A stretch of DNA of 64,000 nt from CAYMSF01 sp964392985 (GTDB lineage: Bacteria; Verrucomicrobiota; Lentisphaeria; Victivallales; Victivallaceae). The stretch spans positions 1-64,000 of the forward strand of contig CAYMSF010000001.1 in NCBI GenBank assembly GCA_964392985.1. The letters run 5' to 3'. The notes under the pieces were generated by a model, which saw nothing but the letters and a program-made list of their open reading frames with translations, was not told the origin of the DNA and made no database searches. The position numbers were made by a program, and so were the translations under genes. Every line of letters begins with the position of its first letter. Positions within the stretch are counted from its first letter, which is position 1. This document shows, piece by piece, positions 62,645 through 64,000 of this stretch.

Positions 62645-63556
62645 CTAGTTCGTGTTTTCAGTTATTGGAGTTATGCCTATTGTCACGCTGCTGCCGCTTA
62701 TTTTTTCTGCTATGTTGGAGGAAAGTTTGGCAATAGTCTTAGTAACCTCGCCGACCGTTTTTTTGGGATCAAATTCCATGAAAATTTCGATATAAACCTT
62801 ATTGCCGGAACGTCTCGAACGTATTCCATGTATCTGCTCGTATTCATCGAAACAGAGTGCAAGTTCACTTAAAATTATCATCTGGTGATTTTCCTCAAGG
62901 GTTTTGTCCAGTAAATCCATGAATGAACTTTTGAATATGCCGATGGTCGAGAGGAATATTGCGAGAGCGATTATGAGTGATGCCGCCGGGTCAATGTAAA
63001 CACCAATTGCATAATTTTTCAGTGTCATGCTGAGGATTAATGACAGCAGAATAAACAGATTACCGATAAACCGGGTCAGGAAAAGTCGCGCTTGCGATGC
63101 CATGATTGGTGAAGCACCAAGTTTTGAGGCACGGTAATTCTTCAGACACAATAATCCGTTAATGAAAAAATAGATTGTCTGTGAAAATATGCTTATCCAT
63201 AAACCATAACCGGAAATATGACCTGGGTGTACGATGTTTTTGAAAGCCATGTAGGAGATTATCAGGAATGAAAGCGTCATCGATGTCGCCACAAACATGC
63301 TGGAGAGATTTTCCAATTTTCCCAGACCGTACTGGTATTTTGCATCGTCACCACGCCGAATCCGGGACATCGCTAAGAGTGAAAGAAGAACCGCAATAAA
63401 TTCAATTGTCGTTTTTAAAAAGTCAGCCAGCAACACGCTTGAATTGGAAAAAGAAAATGCCAGGGCCGTAATTAGCACATCAAATAAACTGGCGATAAAT
63501 GAAAGGCGTAATGCCTTCTGTCTGGCACTATCGTTTAAACCTTCAATACTATTCAT
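62645..63556 (-). CDS. CDF-type membrane protein without canonical metal ligands
   Basis: A 303-residue protein with six membrane helices and a C-terminal cytoplasmic domain, as in cation diffusion facilitators (GLGKLENLSSMFVA after helix 2; VYIDPAASLIIALAIF). The usual H/D-xxx-D metal pairs are altered: helix 2 reads LLADFLKTTIEF (no His), and helix 5 reads ARLFLTRFIGN where A-x3-H-x3-D is expected. It may be inactive as a Zn/Fe exporter or have another role. It overlaps the STAS gene by 8 nt, an unusual pairing. Confidence 0.75.
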   Translation of the reverse strand: MNSIEGLNDSARQKALRLSFIASLFDVLITALAFSFSNSSVLLADFLKTTIEFIAVLLSLLAMSRIRRGDDAKYQYGLGKLENLSSMFVATSMTLSFLIISYMAFKNIVHPGHISGYGLWISIFSQTIYFFINGLLCLKNYRASKLGASPIMASQARLFLTRFIGNLFILLSLILSMTLKNYAIGVYIDPAASLIIALAIFLSTIGIFKSSFMDLLDKTLEENHQMIILSELALCFDEYEQIHGIRSRRSGNKVYIEIFMEFDPKKTVGEVTKTIAKLSSNIAEKISGSSVTIGITPITENTN

Positions 63557-63953
63557 TCTGTACCGGTATTTTCTTTCTGCGTTTCAAGTTTTCAAGCGCG
63601 TCATTCTCGGAATCGTGAATGTCAAGAATCGTTTGAAAACTGCTGAGTTCAAAAACGTGTTTGACATCCGGATTCAGGCAACAGAAATGCAGTGAACAAT
63701 TTTTCATTTTCATCTTTTTTGCGACAATCAGAAAGATTCGCAAACCGGCGCTCGCGATATATTGCATTTCATTCAGATTAAAAATCATACCGTTAGTTTT
63801 TTCAGTTATTTCAATTATCGTTTTTTCGGCTTGTGTAGCGGAGTAAGCGTCAAAATAACCTTTCGGATAAATAATATGGCAGGCGTCTTCAATTTCCACA
63901 TAGTGAATGGATAATGTCATTGGTTTTTTGAACAGATAATCTTTAAGTCCCAT
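63549..63953 (-). CDS. STAS-domain protein
   Basis: A 134-residue protein with the STAS pattern (IIYPKGYFDAYSATQAEK, then IFNLNEMQYIASAGLRIFL near residue 62-80). The usual Asp-Ser of the phosphosite reads Ala-Ser (ASAGL), so the Asp is missing but the Ser remains. Start at 63953, or at an internal Met. It is the first gene of an operon with the CDF-type gene and may control it, as STAS domains do in SulP transporters. The last 47 nt of the window hold no gene. Confidence 0.78.
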   Translation of the reverse strand: MGLKDYLFKKPMTLSIHYVEIEDACHIIYPKGYFDAYSATQAEKTIIEITEKTNGMIFNLNEMQYIASAGLRIFLIVAKKMKMKNCSLHFCCLNPDVKHVFELSSFQTILDIHDSENDALENLKRRKKIPVQNE

Positions 63954-64000
63954 AATTACTTATTCCTTTGTATTTCTACCGCTACGATTTTGCCGTGTTT

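Overview
The window reads as chromosomal DNA of a Lentisphaerota-like bacterium (PVC superphylum). This rests on gene content, not on any search: type IV pseudopilin-like proteins with a FTLIELLVVIAIIAILAG leader, multidomain DUF4838 and GH123-like secreted glycan enzymes, UroD-family methyltransferases, several Gfo/Idh/MocA dehydrogenases with TIM-barrel sugar isomerases, and a short alanyl-tRNA synthetase. Base composition looks moderate (mid-40s %GC by eye), with an AT-richer patch near 59.5-60.8 kb.

Layout. (1) 0-14 kb: a polysaccharide-utilisation block. It holds a LamG/GH123-like protein, an alpha/alpha-barrel protein, a UroD-family protein, two paralogous ~984-residue DUF4838 proteins and an MFS transporter between them. 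A decayed 5' end of a second uroD-like gene lies just before the second DUF4838 gene, which records an ancestral tandem duplication. (2) 14.4-22.7 kb: an HTH-EIIA regulator followed by a six-gene membrane complex related to hydrogenase 4 and complex I. Its large subunit lacks all four NiFe cysteines, so it is an energy-converting-hydrogenase-related (Ehr) complex, not a hydrogenase. A dead flavoprotein gene follows. (3) 22.7-28 kb: AraC regulator, LolA-like protein, TIM-barrel isomerase and two Gfo/Idh/MocA proteins, with a strong candidate for a free-standing small RNA at 26652-26746. (4) 28-32.3 kb: short alaS, a STAS protein, an alkaline phosphatase that has lost its Mg-site ligands, and tRNA-Arg(CCT). 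(5) 32.3-39.8 kb: a NikR-type regulator operon divergent from a FecBCD-type ABC transporter operon that contains a radical SAM protein. A palindrome sits on the promoter between them, and pseudopilin genes flank the transporter. (6) 40-46.5 kb: a UDP-sugar pyrophosphorylase, ftsW, murG and a release-factor-like protein, convergent with a large GHMP kinase. (7) 46.5-49 kb: small membrane and exported proteins. (8) 49-58.8 kb: an NtrB/NtrC-like pair with a TIM-barrel gene between the two, then aroB, dprA, plsY, gpsA, an RlmI-like methyltransferase and a B12-dependent methionine synthase activation-like protein. (9) 58.8-62.6 kb: an apparent island with a HigBA toxin-antitoxin pair, two exported proteins of unknown function and several repeats. 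It is bracketed by two copies of the last 69 nt of the B12-activation-like gene. (10) 62.6-64 kb: a STAS protein and a CDF-type protein without recognisable metal ligands.

How they work together. The first and third regions look like import and catabolism of complex glycans. The Ehr complex probably couples a redox reaction to ion transport and may be tied to carbon state by the EIIA regulator. The NikR region is a metal-responsive uptake system. The 40-44 kb operon joins UDP-amino-sugar supply with lipid II synthesis and division. The strongest candidates for something undescribed are the NikR/radical SAM/pseudopilin transporter locus, the small RNA, the Ehr cluster with its HTH-EIIA regulator, and the island bounded by a duplicated gene end.
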